Source: Archaeoglobus sp. UBA230
GTDB lineage: Archaea; Halobacteriota; Archaeoglobi; Archaeoglobales; Archaeoglobaceae
Length of the DNA stretch: 64,000 nucleotides
Direction: 5' to 3'
NCBI GenBank assembly: GCA_002507545.1
Contig: DAVR01000026.1
Span: forward strand, 95,047-159,046
Part shown: piece after piece, positions 33,713 to 44,035 of the stretch
Position numbering within the stretch: the stretch's first letter is position 1
How the letters are laid out: the number at the start of each line of letters is the position of its first letter
Notes under the pieces: generated by a model
What the model saw: only the letters and a program-made list of their open reading frames with translations
Told to the model about the DNA's origin: nothing
Database searches by the model: none
Position numbers and translations under genes: made by a program

Positions 33713-34258
33713 TCAACCCATGCTCGCCTCTTTGAACTCCCTCAGACATGTTCTGCAGCAGAGAACATAGAATTTATTGCGGTATCTGTAAACTATGGGC
33801 TCATCGGTCATCTCCTTGCCGCAGTAATCGCACCTGAAGGTTATCTTCAGTCTGAACGGTCTCTCCCTCACCTTTCTCTCGATTACGGGCATGACTTCGA
33901 TAACTTCAAACTTCCCCCTGTCCATCATTTCGGAGAGTTCGCTTAAATCCTTCAGTGTAACCCTGATAAGGTATTTTTTACTTGTGATTTTGTTGATCTC
34001 CACGATTTCCTCGATTTCCCACATTTTTTCGGGTTCCTCAGAGTAAACAAGCAAATATACCGAAGTTCCAAAATCCTCTACAGAACTGGCGAGTTTGACT
34101 GTATACTTTTCGATAATACCTTCCTTTTCGAGTCTGCTGATTCTTGATTTGACTGTCTGCCTGCTCAGCCTAAGCTCCCTTGCAATTTCCGAAAAACTCG
34201 CTCTTGAGTCCTCTTTCAGGATATTTATCAGCTTCAGGTCAATTTCATCAATTTTCAT
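33713..34258 (-). CDS. Lrp/AsnC-type regulator with C-terminal TRASH metal-sensing domain
   Basis: 181 residues. N-terminal AsnC HTH (IDLKLINILKEDSRASFSEIARELRLSRQTVKSRISRL) and a short RAM-like middle. The C-terminus, CDYCGKEMTDEPIVYRY then CCRTC, is a TRASH domain, as in CopR/CopT-type copper regulators of archaea. It is divergent from copA with 54 bases between starts, so it very probably senses Cu(I) or another soft metal and controls the ATPase. Confidence 0.92.
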   Translation of the reverse strand: MKIDEIDLKLINILKEDSRASFSEIARELRLSRQTVKSRISRLEKEGIIEKYTVKLASSVEDFGTSVYLLVYSEEPEKMWEIEEIVEINKITSKKYLIRVTLKDLSELSEMMDRGKFEVIEVMPVIERKVRERPFRLKITFRCDYCGKEMTDEPIVYRYRNKFYVLCCRTCLREFKEASMG

Positions 34259-34312
34259 TACTCACTATTGTTTTGACGACCTATAAAATATTTTCGTGTT
34301 GAATTTAACAAT

Positions 34313-36955
34313 ATGGTAAAGATTAACCTTATCTTATTTGACAGCAATATCAGTATGATGGAAGAGCTAACGTTGAAGATAAAGGGAATGACGTGTGCAA
34401 TGTGTGTTAAGTCAATTGAGACTGCCGTAAGAAGTCTCGAAGGTGTTGATGAGATCAAAGTAAACCTCGCAACCGAGTCTGCCTTTTTAAAGTATGATCC
34501 ATCGAAGGTCACTCTGGATGAAATCAAGAAGTTGATAGAGGAGATGGGGTATGAGGTTGAGGATAACATTGAGAAAGTTATCACCGTCAAAATTGGTGGA
34601 ATGACCTGTGCTGCGTGCGTTAGAGCTGTTGAAAAGGCAATTGGGGAGATTGAGGGTGTGAGAGATGTTAAGGTTAACCTCTCAACGGAGAAGGCGAGGA
34701 TAGTCTATAATCCATCCCTCGTCAGCTTGGAGGAGATAAAGGGAGCTGTAGAGAGCATTGGATACACCTTTGTGGTGGAGAGTGCTGAAGAGAAAGAAGA
34801 GCATATTGGTGGGATGAAGAGGAAGCTTTACTTTGCAGCCTCAGCCGGTTCCTTTTTGTTTCTCAGCAGCTATTTAGGACTTGCAATTCCACACACTCTC
34901 CAGCTTATTATTGCTCTGTCTGTGATGCTTTACTCCGGAAGGGAGATGTTTCTGGCAGCCTTACGGGCTTTGAGTCACAGAACGCTCAATATGGATGTGA
35001 TGTACTCGATGGGTGTTGGTTCCGCCTTTTTTGCAAGTGTCCTTGCAACTCTTAAGATTCTTCCGGAGGATTACACCTTCTACGAGACCTCCGTTCTGCT
35101 TCTCGCATTCCTTTTGCTCGGCAGAACACTCGAAGCATCGGCTAAGAAAAGGACAGGTGAGGCTATAAGGAAGCTAATCGGACTCCAGGCTAATACCGCC
35201 ACAGTCGTGCGAGATGGCGAAGAGGTGGAGATTCCAGTTGATGAAGTTAGGGTTGGAGATGTTGTCATCGTAAAGCCCGGCGAGAGGATACCGGTGGATG
35301 GAGTAGTTGTTGATGGTGAAAGCTATGTTGATGAGTCAATGTTCACAGGAGAGCCTCTGCCGGTTTTGAAGAGGACTGGAGACGAGGTTTTCGGTGGAGC
35401 GGTTAGCAAAAACGGAGTTTTAAAAATAAGGGCAACGAGGATTGGTGCAGAAACGCTTTTGGCGCAGATAATAAGAATGGTTGAAGAAGCGATGGGGAGC
35501 AGACCGCCGATTCAGAGATTGGCAGATAGGGTTGTCACTTATTTCATTCCGGCAGTCCTGACAATTGCCATAGCGTCCTTTATTTTCTGGTATTTCATAG
35601 CAGGAATGCCGGCTTTGTTTGCATTCACAACTCTCATCGCAGTTTTGGTGGTTGCCTGTCCCTGCGCCTTCGGACTTGCAACTCCCACCGCTTTGGCTGT
35701 TGGAATGGGCAAGGGTGCGGAACTCGGTTTGCTTGTAAAGAACGGTGAGGCTTTGGAGACTGCGAGGAAAGTTACCACTGTCATCTTCGATAAGACTGGC
35801 ACCCTGACGAAGGGAAAGATGGAGGTCACGGATTTGATTCCAGTAAAGGCATCAGAGGCTGAATTGCTCTCAATCGCTGCAACCGCTGAAAAAAGGAGTA
35901 CGCATCCTTTAGCCGAGGCTATTGTGGAGAGGGCAGTAATGGAAGGTGTTGAAATAGCCGAGCCAGAAAGGTTTGAGGTTCTTGCAGGAAAGGGTGTAAT
36001 TGCAGAAGTTAACGGCAGCAAAATACTCGTGGGGAACAGAAGACTCTTGGCAGAGAATGGCGTAAGCCTTGACACTCTGGATGAGGTTTTATCCGGGCTT
36101 GAGAGAGAAACAAAGACGACGATAGTAGTGGCAAAGGATGGAGAGATGGTAGGTGCTATTGGAGTGGCAGACACTCTGAAAGATTCAGCTAAGGTTGCAA
36201 TTGGGGAACTCAGAAGGATGGGTAAGAAGGTTGGTATCATTACTGGAGACAACAGGAGGAGTGCAGAGGCAATTGCTGAAAAGCTTGGGGTGGATTTCGT
36301 AATCGCTGAAGTTCTACCTCACGAGAAGGCTCAGGAGGTCAAGAGGCTTCAGGAAGGGGGAGAGGTCGTTGCCTTCGTTGGAGATGGAATTAACGATGCC
36401 CCCGCACTGGCTCAGGCAGACCTTGGGATTGCGATTGGAAGCGGAACTGATATAGCCATTGAGAGCGGTGACATTGTACTTATCAGAGATGATCTGAGGG
36501 ATGTCGTTGCAGCGATACAGTTAAGCGAGAAAACGCTGAGCAAAATCAAGCAGAACATCTTCTGGGCAATGATTTACAACGCCCTCCTCATCCCCGCTGC
36601 AGCAGGCCTTCTGTATCCTCTGTTCGGCATCGTTTTCAAACCAGAGTTAGCGGGCTTTGCGATGGCGATGAGCAGCGTTAGTGTTGTTACAAACTCGCTG
36701 CTCATGAAAAATTACGTTCCTCCCATTTTAAAAAAGGAGGAAGGGGGTGATAGAATGGGTAAGGTCGTGCTTGAACTGTCCGGACTTTCGTGCGGGCATT
36801 GTGTGATGAGGGTTAGGAAAGCTCTGGAGGAAGCTGGAGCGAAAGTTGAGGAGATAACACTCTACAGGGCGGTTATTGAAGCCCCAGAAGGTGATGCTGA
36901 AAGATTCGTAAAGGCTGTGGAAGCTGTTGGATACGGAGCGAGTGTGAAGAGATGA
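34313..36955 (+). CDS. copA: P1B-type copper-translocating ATPase CopA
   Basis: 880 residues. Two N-terminal heavy-metal domains (GMTCAMC at 26-32 and GMTCAAC at 97-103), membrane helices, the actuator motif FTGEPLP, the CPC transport site in [16 protein letters not shown], the phosphorylation site [25 protein letters not shown], and a third, C-terminal metal domain (LSGLSCGHC). It exports Cu(I). A TATA box CTATAAAATA at 34281 suggests a leaderless message beginning at 34313; ATGs at 34355 and 34358 are possible alternative starts. AfCopA likewise has N- and C-terminal metal domains. Confidence 0.95.
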   Translation: MVKINLILFDSNISMMEELTLKIKGMTCAMCVKSIETAVRSLEGVDEIKVNLATESAFLKYDPSKVTLDEIKKLIEEMGYEVEDNIEKVITVKIGGMTCAACVRAVEKAIGEIEGVRDVKVNLSTEKARIVYNPSLVSLEEIKGAVESIGYTFVVESAEEKEEHIGGMKRKLYFAASAGSFLFLSSYLGLAIPHTLQLIIALSVMLYSGREMFLAALRALSHRTLNMDVMYSMGVGSAFFASVLATLKILPEDYTFYETSVLLLAFLLLGRTLEASAKKRTGEAIRKLIGLQANTATVVRDGEEVEIPVDEVRVGDVVIVKPGERIPVDGVVVDGESYVDESMFTGEPLPVLKRTGDEVFGGAVSKNGVLKIRATRIGAETLLAQIIRMVEEAMGSRPPIQRLADRVVTYFIPAVLTIAIASFIFWYFIAGMPALFAFTTLIAVLVVACPCAFGLATPTALAVGMGKGAELGLLVKNGEALETARKVTTVIFDKTGTLTKGKMEVTDLIPVKASEAELLSIAATAEKRSTHPLAEAIVERAVMEGVEIAEPERFEVLAGKGVIAEVNGSKILVGNRRLLAENGVSLDTLDEVLSGLERETKTTIVVAKDGEMVGAIGVADTLKDSAKVAIGELRRMGKKVGIITGDNRRSAEAIAEKLGVDFVIAEVLPHEKAQEVKRLQEGGEVVAFVGDGINDAPALAQADLGIAIGSGTDIAIESGDIVLIRDDLRDVVAAIQLSEKTLSKIKQNIFWAMIYNALLIPAAAGLLYPLFGIVFKPELAGFAMAMSSVSVVTNSLLMKNYVPPILKKEEGGDRMGKVVLELSGLSCGHCVMRVRKALEEAGAKVEEITLYRAVIEAPEGDAERFVKAVEAVGYGASVKR

Positions 36956-37549
36956 ACTTTAAATTTTTTAATTTCCATTGTTTAATCTCTACCACCATAA
37001 AAACTGGTTCAATGATCGAAAGGCTGTCCCACCGGCAAGCTCATAACCCTTGGAGATGCTACCAAAAACCGTTTCCCTGTAAATTCCCATGTGGGGATTC
37101 ATCCGGAGAACTATGAAGAAGGTTGTCAGCATCTCGGCGATGAGGCAGATTCTGGACAATTCTCAAGAATGCCGGGAGAGATACGTATCTGACGGAGGCG
37201 TTGTGGTTTCACTTCCGGGCTTTGTGGAGTCGTGATGTGAAAAGCTTGTGGACAAAGCTGATGATTGCGATGCAGTATGACAGAATAGCCATAACGACTG
37301 GCAGGAAGAGATGTGATTTATGGGAGATGGAGTCAGGGAGAGGTTTATAGGAGATGATATGAATATGAATAGTTGAGTCTGGGATACGTGAGGGGCAGAT
37401 CGCCGAGAAGGTTAAAAAATCGTTAAAGGGGTGGATGTCGTAATCGGGGGCAGAAAGGGCCATTGGGTTGAAGATGACAGATTCTGAAAAGTTCGCCAAG
37501 GAGGAGGTTGGTGGTGAAATAGCATCATCATTGAAAGGGAGGTGACGGA
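36956..37549 (+). pseudogene. Decayed coding-like stretch between copA and cbiX
   Basis: No intact gene in these 594 bases, but protein-like fragments occur in shifting plus-strand frames broken by stops: TGKLITLGDATKNRFPVNSH around 37030-37095, a 40-codon frame from an ATG at 37111 (MKKVVSISAMRQIL ... VVVSLPGFVES), and VKGVDVVIGGRKGHWVEDD near 37425-37480. This suggests one or two inactivated genes. I could not assign a family. Confidence 0.35.
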
Positions 37550-37933
37550 ATGAGGAGAGGTTTGCTTATCGTCGGCCATGGTAGCCAGCTCAACTATTAC
37601 AGGCAGGTTATGGAGCTGCACAGGAAGAGGATTGAGGATAGTGGGGCTTTTGATGAAGTCAGGATTGCCTTCGCTGCGAAGAATAGAAGGCCGATGCCAG
37701 ATGAGGTGGTAAAGGAGATGAACTGCGATGTCGTTTATGTCGTCCCGCTCTTCATCTCCTACGGGCTGCATGTGACTGAAGACCTGCCCGAAATTTTCGG
37801 ATTTTCGAAGGGAGAGGGTATAAAGGAGGGAGAGTTTGAGGGGAAAAAGGTCGTGATCTGCGAACCGATTGGCGAGGATTATTTCGCTACCTACGCAATC
37901 CTCAACTCTGTCTTCAGAATAGGGAGGGATTGA
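37550..37933 (+). CDS. cbiX: Small CbiX sirohydrochlorin cobalt/nickel chelatase
   Basis: 127 residues, the short (CbiX-S) form typical of archaea, which dimerises to make the active site. [20 protein letters not shown] carries the first conserved His; [20 protein letters not shown] carries the second His and Glu. It inserts Co (or Ni/Fe) into sirohydrochlorin for cobalamin, coenzyme F430-like or siroheme synthesis, needed here for corrinoids of the CODH/ACS pathway and for the siroheme reductase. Confidence 0.92.
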   Translation: MRRGLLIVGHGSQLNYYRQVMELHRKRIEDSGAFDEVRIAFAAKNRRPMPDEVVKEMNCDVVYVVPLFISYGLHVTEDLPEIFGFSKGEGIKEGEFEGKKVVICEPIGEDYFATYAILNSVFRIGRD

Positions 37934-38051
37934 ATAGCAACAATTGCGATGTGGAGAAGGATGGCTACCTCGCTTTATAGAGGGCGTTAAAAATACGTGC
38001 TTAGTTGGTACATCACAATCAAAAACGCTGAAAAAGGTAGAAACGTATTAT

Positions 38052-38369
38052 CTAATCCTTTCCTAATAACTCCCTAACAGCCTCAATAATCATCTCCTTT
38101 GGCGGAACGCCAGAACCATTCTCGTAAATCCTGCAGCCCATCACTGCTCTCTCCCCTCTCCTCCTTTTTTCTATATCCAGACCGTTTATCTGGATTGTAG
38201 GAGATCCGAGAAAATTGTATCTCTCTGCATCCTCCAGCGTTTTTACCTCGGTAATCTCTATCTCTCCCTGCACGTTCAGCTCCTTCAGAGTTTCTCTGAG
38301 GAGTTTTAAGGCAGGTTCGGCATGAGGACATCCCTCGAAGTATAAAAACCTAACCTTAACCTTGTTCAT
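38052..38369 (-). CDS. Thioredoxin-fold protein with GCPH motif (DUF2703-like)
   Basis: 105 residues. FLYFEGCPHAEPALKLLRETL has the thioredoxin-like strand-loop-helix, but with C-P-H instead of CxxC, and SPTIQINGLDIE includes the cis-proline region. A later MGCRIYENGSGVPP resembles the metal- or substrate-binding part of mercury-lyase-like and DUF2703 proteins. A second Cys there could form a disulfide with the first. Function unknown. It overlaps the upstream small gene by 14 bases. Confidence 0.7.
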   Translation of the reverse strand: MNKVKVRFLYFEGCPHAEPALKLLRETLKELNVQGEIEITEVKTLEDAERYNFLGSPTIQINGLDIEKRRRGERAVMGCRIYENGSGVPPKEMIIEAVRELLGKD

Positions 38370-38595
38370 AAAGCACTCTCTTTAATTTATCCATACTATC
38401 CATAATCTTCCTCTCAAGGTTTCTCGCCTCTTCCAGCACATCCATCAGTCCAAACTTTTTAATATCCTCAATCATCTCGGGATGGGACATCAAGAAGTCT
38501 TGAAGATAATAAACCATGTTTCTGGTGTCGGCAAAGGCATCATTCAGTAAACCGAGCATAAGCATGGCTTTTGCTCTTTCATCCATCACCGTCAT
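38356..38595 (-). CDS. Small helical protein of unknown function
   Basis: 79 residues, predicted helical (LLNDAFADTRNMVYYLQDFLMSHPEMIEDIKKF, VLEEARNLERKIMDSMDKLKRVL, each in part). No cysteines and no recognised family. Starts at 38595 or 38586. It is downstream of cdhB and overlaps the thioredoxin-fold gene, so it is probably part of the cdh transcript. Confidence 0.65.
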   Translation of the reverse strand: MTVMDERAKAMLMLGLLNDAFADTRNMVYYLQDFLMSHPEMIEDIKKFGLMDVLEEARNLERKIMDSMDKLKRVLYEQG

Positions 38596-38619
38596 GACTT
38601 CACCACATTAAAAAATAAA

Positions 38620-39165
38620 TTAAAGGTTATCGAGAACCTCTTGAAGCATTGAATAATACAACTCCCTGTCCTTCGTTAGATTCGTGAAACTGAACTTGGC
38701 GTGTGGCTGATAGAACTCATCAATGGCAATTGTAGTAATCTTTGAGAAGTGCTTCAGCGAAGAAAGCATTCTCGACAGGTAGTAGGGCAGGAATCCAAGG
38801 AAAACTACTGTATCGTAGTTCCCGCTGCCATCAAATCCTTTGAACTCCTCATCCTGCAGAAACTGGGTTATCTGATGGAGAGTGTAGGTTTTAGAGACTG
38901 GTTTTACCCCTTTCTCGATCAGAGGTTTGCTTGAGCCTGCTGTTGCCGCTATTGGAATTCCCTTCTCTGCAAATTTTACAGCAAACTCCACAAGCTTTTC
39001 ATCCTTCAACAACTGTCCTCCAGTGATGAGCAGTGGTCTCTTCGCCTTCTTTATAACGTTGGCAACAATCTTTGGCTTCACCGCAGTTGCATCTCTGCTA
39101 ACCTGCACATCTGCAATATCAAACCGCTTTGCGACCGGAAACTTTTCCTCCTTAGTTACCGCCAT
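38620..39165 (-). CDS. cdhB: Acetyl-CoA decarbonylase/synthase epsilon subunit
   Basis: 181 residues. KRPLLITGGQLLKDEKLVEFAVKFA and IPIAATAGSSKPLIEKG are the Rossmann-like core of CdhB. The segment ending FSFTNLTKDRELYYSMLQEVL is typical for the C-terminus. CdhB binds CdhA in the alpha2-epsilon2 CO dehydrogenase component. The gene follows cdhA by 6 bases. Confidence 0.95.
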   Translation of the reverse strand: MAVTKEEKFPVAKRFDIADVQVSRDATAVKPKIVANVIKKAKRPLLITGGQLLKDEKLVEFAVKFAEKGIPIAATAGSSKPLIEKGVKPVSKTYTLHQITQFLQDEEFKGFDGSGNYDTVVFLGFLPYYLSRMLSSLKHFSKITTIAIDEFYQPHAKFSFTNLTKDRELYYSMLQEVLDNL

Positions 39166-39171
39166 TTTCAG

Positions 39172-41568
39172 TCACCCCTTTGTGTACTTAGCATACACTT
39201 CTTCAACCAGCGTCGGGTTGAAACCAGCATCGTATGGCCTTATGGGCCCATCTACAATCTTCTTCTTGTCCCAGTCAATCTTCCAGCCGTGCTGCTCTTC
39301 GAGAATCCTCAACAGCTCCTCCCTCTGCTTAAGCGGCAGGTCTGCCTCGCTCCTGACATAAACTGGCCAGTCGTCTGGCAGATCACCATAATACTTCTGA
39401 TGTAGCTCGATGTAGTGCGTCAGCTTGATCTGCCTGCCTGCTGACGTGTCATTTGGTCTGATACACAGCCTTGCAAGCTGAACGATCGCTTCCTCCTTCG
39501 TCTCAACTGCCACAAGCAGAGAGTCTGGGGCAGGCTCGATGTTGATCTTCTGTTTCGTCTTTATGTCGTAAACCCACCACTTGTCCTTCTTCCATGGTTT
39601 TCCGATGTATGCTCTTCTGTACTTTGTTCCATGAGGCCCAACAACCACGGGCACACCCAATCTGTTAAAACCCGTTGCGATGGATGCAGCTTTATGGCTG
39701 TAGGGTCCCCAACTGAATCCAACTGCTCCAACCCTGTTCAGAACATAGTCGGCTATTTCAGCATAGTTACCTCTAAGTGGCCTCATTGCGAAGATGTTGG
39801 CGATTTTAATTGTAGCTCCAGAGATGTGGGCGTTACTCACACAGCTCCCGACATTTACAAGCCCACCGGCATCGAAATCTCCTGGGTATTTCTCATAAAG
39901 GGTCTTACCCTCTTCGTCCTTTATCATTCCAATGTCCATCGCGTGGCAGCCGGAAGTTACCACAATATAGCGTCTTTTCAGAAACTCCTCGAGTATTTCC
40001 ACGATTGACTTCATCTCGTCTGGATAGTTGATACACCCAACTGCAGCTATAACTCCCGGAATCTGCCCGAAGACGATCGGCTGACCAACCTTTCTGATTT
40101 CAGTGTCCTGTATTGGCCCCCTTCCGACTCTCGTCTTTCCTGTTTTGTTGTAGAGATTGTCGTAGTTGGCTCTCATGATGACATTTATGATCTTGATATT
40201 CTTAGGACAGGCCTGTTCGCATTTTCCACATGCAATGCAAATCTCCTCAAGCTTTGCGAGCTTGCTCAGATCACCCGTCTTTTGAGCATGAACCATTCCC
40301 TGATCAACTCTCAGGCTGTGCGGGCAAGCAAAAACGCAGTTCATACACTGCGTACATTTATTTACCTCTTCCATCAACTGCTCGTCATTCTCGAAGAACT
40401 TGTATTTCCTCTCTCCACCATGCTTCCTGAACACAGCTTCAGCAACAAGCGGTGCAACCTGCCCCACTTTCTCTGGAACCGGCAGGAATACGCCTGGTAG
40501 CTTTCCACTCACAAGAGCATCAACTATCTTTTCCACTGGCCACTCGCTAACGTCAGGCAGGCCTCTCACAGCAGCATCGCTCGTTGCGATAAGTGGGACT
40601 CCAGCCTTCTTGCAGGCATCGAGAAGGTCTGCCCTTATGCACTGCTCGTCACTGATTACAACATCCGCGAGTCCGGCTCTTATTACCCTCAACTGGTAAT
40701 ATATCGGTCCGAATATTTTTGCTTTCGCGCTGTATCTTGTCATATCGTGTGCTGTGCAGCAAAGCCCTGCAATCTCAAAGTCATCCAGTCTCCCTTGTTC
40801 GTCCAGATAGTCGGTAACCGGTCTCGCATACATTACATTGTGCCCTACGACTACAATCGTTGGCTTGGATACATCAACTATCCCGAACCCCGTGTCAACC
40901 AGCGGTGTGTTGGGCTCCGCTTTGGGAAAGTTATAGGCTACTATCTGCGCTATATCCGCAACCTCCATCCCAACATGGTCAGCCATTGAAACATGCAGAG
41001 CCTTGCTTTCGTAATCGAAGTAACTTTCCTCATTTCCTATGTGGACGGAGTGCAGAACTTTTACTATCTCTTTCTCAGCCCAGCTGAGGGCTTCCCTTAA
41101 ATCACCTAAGGTCTTGGGTTTTATTCCCACAACAGTCCTCATCACGGGTGCCTCTACGTTCACGTTTCCTCCAAGGTCTATCGGTAAATCCTCACCGTAT
41201 TCTTCAATCAGATGATCCACAAGATGTCTGGCATGAGCTGTATGGGCTGATGCTCCTATGCAGCAGGCAATGGTTACAAGCCTTGCCTTGGCAGTTTTCA
41301 GATCAATACCACATGCACCTTTTTTGTTCATTGATAAATCGCAGGGACCCATTGTGCAGAGATTGCAGAAATCCTGCATCGGGGCGTAGAATGGCTCATA
41401 GCGCTCAAGTAGCTTGTGGTCCCACTTCCTAAGCTCTATAATACCGGGCTTTGGTGTAGGCCCAGCCTCTTCCCATTCCTCTTCTTCCTCCTCGACAATT
41501 TTTCCGATATGGATGCTGACATTTCTCAATTCATCCACAACAAAAGCTCCCTTTTTCAGTTCAAACAT
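39172..41568 (-). CDS. cdhA: Acetyl-CoA decarbonylase/synthase alpha subunit (Ni-Fe CO dehydrogenase)
   Basis: 798 residues, the full archaeal CdhA length. N-terminal cluster ligands CNLCTMGPCDLSMNKKGACG (B/D cluster region) near residue 72; HTAHARH for proton transfer; two ferredoxin-type clusters CTQCMNCVFACPHSLRV and CIACGKCEQACPKNIKI near 410-455; C-cluster cysteines in TSGCHAMDIG and VNVGSCVSNAHISG. It oxidises CO or reduces CO2 in the reductive acetyl-CoA pathway used by Archaeoglobales for autotrophy or lactate/acetate oxidation. A TATA-like TTTATAATCC region lies upstream at about 41610. Confidence 0.97.
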   Translation of the reverse strand: MFELKKGAFVVDELRNVSIHIGKIVEEEEEEWEEAGPTPKPGIIELRKWDHKLLERYEPFYAPMQDFCNLCTMGPCDLSMNKKGACGIDLKTAKARLVTIACCIGASAHTAHARHLVDHLIEEYGEDLPIDLGGNVNVEAPVMRTVVGIKPKTLGDLREALSWAEKEIVKVLHSVHIGNEESYFDYESKALHVSMADHVGMEVADIAQIVAYNFPKAEPNTPLVDTGFGIVDVSKPTIVVVGHNVMYARPVTDYLDEQGRLDDFEIAGLCCTAHDMTRYSAKAKIFGPIYYQLRVIRAGLADVVISDEQCIRADLLDACKKAGVPLIATSDAAVRGLPDVSEWPVEKIVDALVSGKLPGVFLPVPEKVGQVAPLVAEAVFRKHGGERKYKFFENDEQLMEEVNKCTQCMNCVFACPHSLRVDQGMVHAQKTGDLSKLAKLEEICIACGKCEQACPKNIKIINVIMRANYDNLYNKTGKTRVGRGPIQDTEIRKVGQPIVFGQIPGVIAAVGCINYPDEMKSIVEILEEFLKRRYIVVTSGCHAMDIGMIKDEEGKTLYEKYPGDFDAGGLVNVGSCVSNAHISGATIKIANIFAMRPLRGNYAEIADYVLNRVGAVGFSWGPYSHKAASIATGFNRLGVPVVVGPHGTKYRRAYIGKPWKKDKWWVYDIKTKQKINIEPAPDSLLVAVETKEEAIVQLARLCIRPNDTSAGRQIKLTHYIELHQKYYGDLPDDWPVYVRSEADLPLKQREELLRILEEQHGWKIDWDKKKIVDGPIRPYDAGFNPTLVEEVYAKYTKG

Positions 41569-41653
41569 AATACCACCTACTTATCAAGTATATGGTGAAA
41601 TTTTAAAATTTATAATCCTTTTGGTGTTTTGGGTTTATTACACAAAATCAAAA

Positions 41654-43180
41654 TTAATCAAGTATCCTCACATCTGAAGACACTAATGTCGTTTTTTCAA
41701 CTTTACCAATCACGGCTTCAAAACTCTTCGTCTGCTCTGTCGGATGAAGTGATCTCAGGAAAGGGTATGATACTGGCTGATACATCAGTTCCGCAACAAC
41801 CCTTATTGGTTTTGAGAAATTTCCCTTGACAATATAGGTTACCTCGTCTCGACCACCAACAAAGTTGGTGTCTGTTGCAGCAAGACCTCTTACCAAAGTA
41901 TCGGGATGCGCTCTGGATTTTTCAAAGCCTTCAGGCAGAATTCTGTTGTCCTTCACGTAGCCGAATGCTTCGAGTAATGTCCTCGTCACTCTACCATCTT
42001 TATTCACCATTATTGATTCGTAAATCTGAACATCTCCCTCACTCCCTACAACATCGTGATGGGGTTCGAAAGGCTCATCCTCTCCCTCAATCCTTCCGTC
42101 AGAGTAGTACTTTCCGGACTCGAACACTTTGCCGCTTGAATCCTCCACAAAGAGGTGAATGAATGCTCTTCTTGATGGAAATCCGGTGGGGAACTTGTGG
42201 CCAGCAAAATTCTCAACAGTAACCTTAATAACGATTTTACCCTTTTCTAACTCTACTGATTCTATTTTAATTCTTGCGGCAGATTTTAGCTGAGTCTCTG
42301 ATCTCTTGGCTCCAACCTCATCCCCCTGTATTTTTAGTATCTGAACGTTAGCTCCGACAAAGTAATGTGCCTTCATGTCCCTTAAAGGTGCATTTTTTGG
42401 CATTGTGGTTACTTTCGCTTTTCCTGCCTTCATGTGACACATCTGGCAGGTTATATTCTGGCTGTAAATGCTATTTAACCACTCAAGGAATGGTGTTTGC
42501 TCTGGAAAAGTTCCAATGACCTTCCCGTTCTCAATTGTGGGTGTGTAGAGTGTGTGGCAGATTGCACAGAGTTCTGCTCTCTCAACCACTTCCCCCTTTA
42601 CGGGACGGTAACCTGAAGCTCCAGCCATCAGCTCTGGCCAACTCGGGTCAAATGGTCCATAAATTTTTCTTTGAGGTTTTTTAGTTGTGAAATCTATGAC
42701 ATAATGTCCGCTGAAGCTGCTCTCTTTCCCTAAATCCCGATTTTCTATCTGATGGCAGATTGTGCAGGAGACACCCTCGATGGCAAAATCATGGAACTCG
42801 TAGTCTTCACGCAGTCCCTCACTCACCGTTAGTTTAAAACCCTCCGATGCAGCCTGAGCTGAGGCGAGGGGCATGTGGCATCGGGCACATTCTGCCTCTA
42901 TCTCGTCTTTAAGTTCTGGAAATTCAGCAGTTTCACTGCTGAGCTTCGCAAGGAAATAGGGGTCAACAGCGGCGTTGGAGTGAATACTCTGCTGCCAGTC
43001 TGAGTAGATGGACACATCCCTTCCACTGACATCAATCAGGCGATCATGACATTTAGAGCAGGTGGTTGAAGTTGTGAAAAGCTCCTCTTTGTGAGGATAG
43101 ATGTTTTTTTCATAATGCTGGACGCAAAGAGTAATAGAAAGGGCGACAAGAACAATTACTAAGGTTTCTTTTTTGTTCAT
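41654..43180 (-). CDS. Pentaheme c-type cytochrome
   Basis: 508 residues. N-terminal hydrophobic anchor or signal (6-20), then CXXCH at residues 41 (CSKCH), 98 (CARCH), 139 (CTICH), 205 (CAICH) and 245 (CQMCH). YSDWQQSIHSNAAVDPYFLAKL near 59 matches a segment common in cytochrome c554-like and related respiratory cytochromes. Residues 290-508 hold no haem site and look like a beta-rich domain. It lies outside the membrane. No sorting tail like that of the octaheme protein. Its electron partner is unknown. Confidence 0.85.
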   Translation of the reverse strand: MNKKETLVIVLVALSITLCVQHYEKNIYPHKEELFTTSTTCSKCHDRLIDVSGRDVSIYSDWQQSIHSNAAVDPYFLAKLSSETAEFPELKDEIEAECARCHMPLASAQAASEGFKLTVSEGLREDYEFHDFAIEGVSCTICHQIENRDLGKESSFSGHYVIDFTTKKPQRKIYGPFDPSWPELMAGASGYRPVKGEVVERAELCAICHTLYTPTIENGKVIGTFPEQTPFLEWLNSIYSQNITCQMCHMKAGKAKVTTMPKNAPLRDMKAHYFVGANVQILKIQGDEVGAKRSETQLKSAARIKIESVELEKGKIVIKVTVENFAGHKFPTGFPSRRAFIHLFVEDSSGKVFESGKYYSDGRIEGEDEPFEPHHDVVGSEGDVQIYESIMVNKDGRVTRTLLEAFGYVKDNRILPEGFEKSRAHPDTLVRGLAATDTNFVGGRDEVTYIVKGNFSKPIRVVAELMYQPVSYPFLRSLHPTEQTKSFEAVIGKVEKTTLVSSDVRILD

Positions 43181-43253
43181 GAGTTTTGTTATCTCAAAAC
43201 GTAAATTAAACTTTCGAATGGAAACCTTTAAAGTTGTGGGAAGAATTAGTATT

Positions 43254-43502
43254 ATGGCAGAGATTTTGATGTATGGGCTAACAACTTGTCCTCACTGTAA
43301 GAGAACCTTGGAGTTTCTTAAGAAATCGGGAGCAGATTTTGAGGTAATATGGGTTGATAAGCTGAAAGGAGAGGAGAGAAAGAAGGTCGTAGAGGAAGTT
43401 CACAGAATATCCGGAAGTTATTCAGTGCCCGTTGTTGTCAAAGGGAACAAGTATGTTCTGGGCTACAATGAGGAAAGGCTTAGAGAGCTTTTGAGCAACT
43501 AA
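43254..43502 (+). CDS. Glutaredoxin-like protein
   Basis: 82 residues from the ATG at 43254, about 30 bases after a TATA-like CCTTTAAAG (about 43225), so leaderless; the longer frame from 43173 would overlap the divergent cytochrome start. LMYGLTTCPHCKRTLEFL carries CPHC, and SYSVPVVV is the cis-Pro loop. It is a small dithiol oxidoreductase, co-transcribed with the FTR-like reductase that probably reduces it. Confidence 0.9.
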   Translation: MAEILMYGLTTCPHCKRTLEFLKKSGADFEVIWVDKLKGEERKKVVEEVHRISGSYSVPVVVKGNKYVLGYNEERLRELLSN

Positions 43503-43513
43503 TTGGTGGCAGG

Positions 43514-43834
43514 ATGGAAGTAGAGGATTACCTACGCATTTTCGAGAGGGTTGCCGAAAAGAGAGGGTGGAGAGTGAATCCCGACACCAAACTGGTTAAA
43601 GAGTTTGCTAAGGGTCTGATAGAGAATAAAAAGAATTATGGAATGGCTACTTGTCCGTGCAGACTTGTTACGGGAAAAAGGGAGATAGATAAGCTGATAA
43701 TCTGCCCCTGCGTTTATGCTGAAGAGGATATTAAGGAATACGGAAGGTGCTACTGCGGACTTTATCTGAGCAAAGAGAAGGAGCCAGCTGATAGTCTTCC
43801 CGACAGGCATGTAAAGTATTATTTGGAACCCTAA
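43514..43834 (+). CDS. Ferredoxin:thioredoxin reductase catalytic subunit-like protein
   Basis: 106 residues. The seven-cysteine FTR-beta pattern is visible: TCPCR, then ICPCVY, then GRCYCGLY, binding one [4Fe-4S] cluster next to a redox disulfide. It begins 12 bases after the glutaredoxin. It probably transfers ferredoxin electrons to the glutaredoxin or thioredoxin, a system known in anaerobic archaea that lack NADPH thioredoxin reductase. Confidence 0.93.
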   Translation: MEVEDYLRIFERVAEKRGWRVNPDTKLVKEFAKGLIENKKNYGMATCPCRLVTGKREIDKLIICPCVYAEEDIKEYGRCYCGLYLSKEKEPADSLPDRHVKYYLEP

Positions 43835-43869
43835 AAATCCCTCCGACAATGAAGTCAAAAAATTAAGAT

Positions 43870-44031
43870 TTAATCAATTTTCTCAAACTGATCTTTACTC
43901 GCTCCACAAACAGGGCAAACCCAGTCTTCAGGCAAATCCTCCCATCTGGTTCCTGCTGGGATATCGTTATCTGGATCTCCCTCATTCTCGTCGAAAACGT
44001 ATCCACAAACCTGACACTCATACCTTGCCAC
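43870..44031 (-). CDS. Rubredoxin
   Basis: 53 residues from a GTG start at 44031, 5 bases after GGTGAT. Iron ligands CQVCG near residue 6 and [11 protein letters not shown] near 39, with the typical aromatic/acidic core [18 protein letters not shown] and [16 protein letters not shown]. It is a one-electron carrier in the cytoplasm and a plausible partner of the flavodiiron protein at 24.7 kb. It ends an operon of (broken) cytochrome, wHTH and rubredoxin. Confidence 0.95.
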   Translation of the reverse strand: MARYECQVCGYVFDENEGDPDNDIPAGTRWEDLPEDWVCPVCGASKDQFEKID

Positions 44032-44035
44032 GATA

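Noticed and set aside
35539..36252. 237-residue minus-strand frame within copA
   Set aside because: Ser/Ala/Pro-rich shadow of the CopA catalytic region, which has all its motifs on the plus strand.
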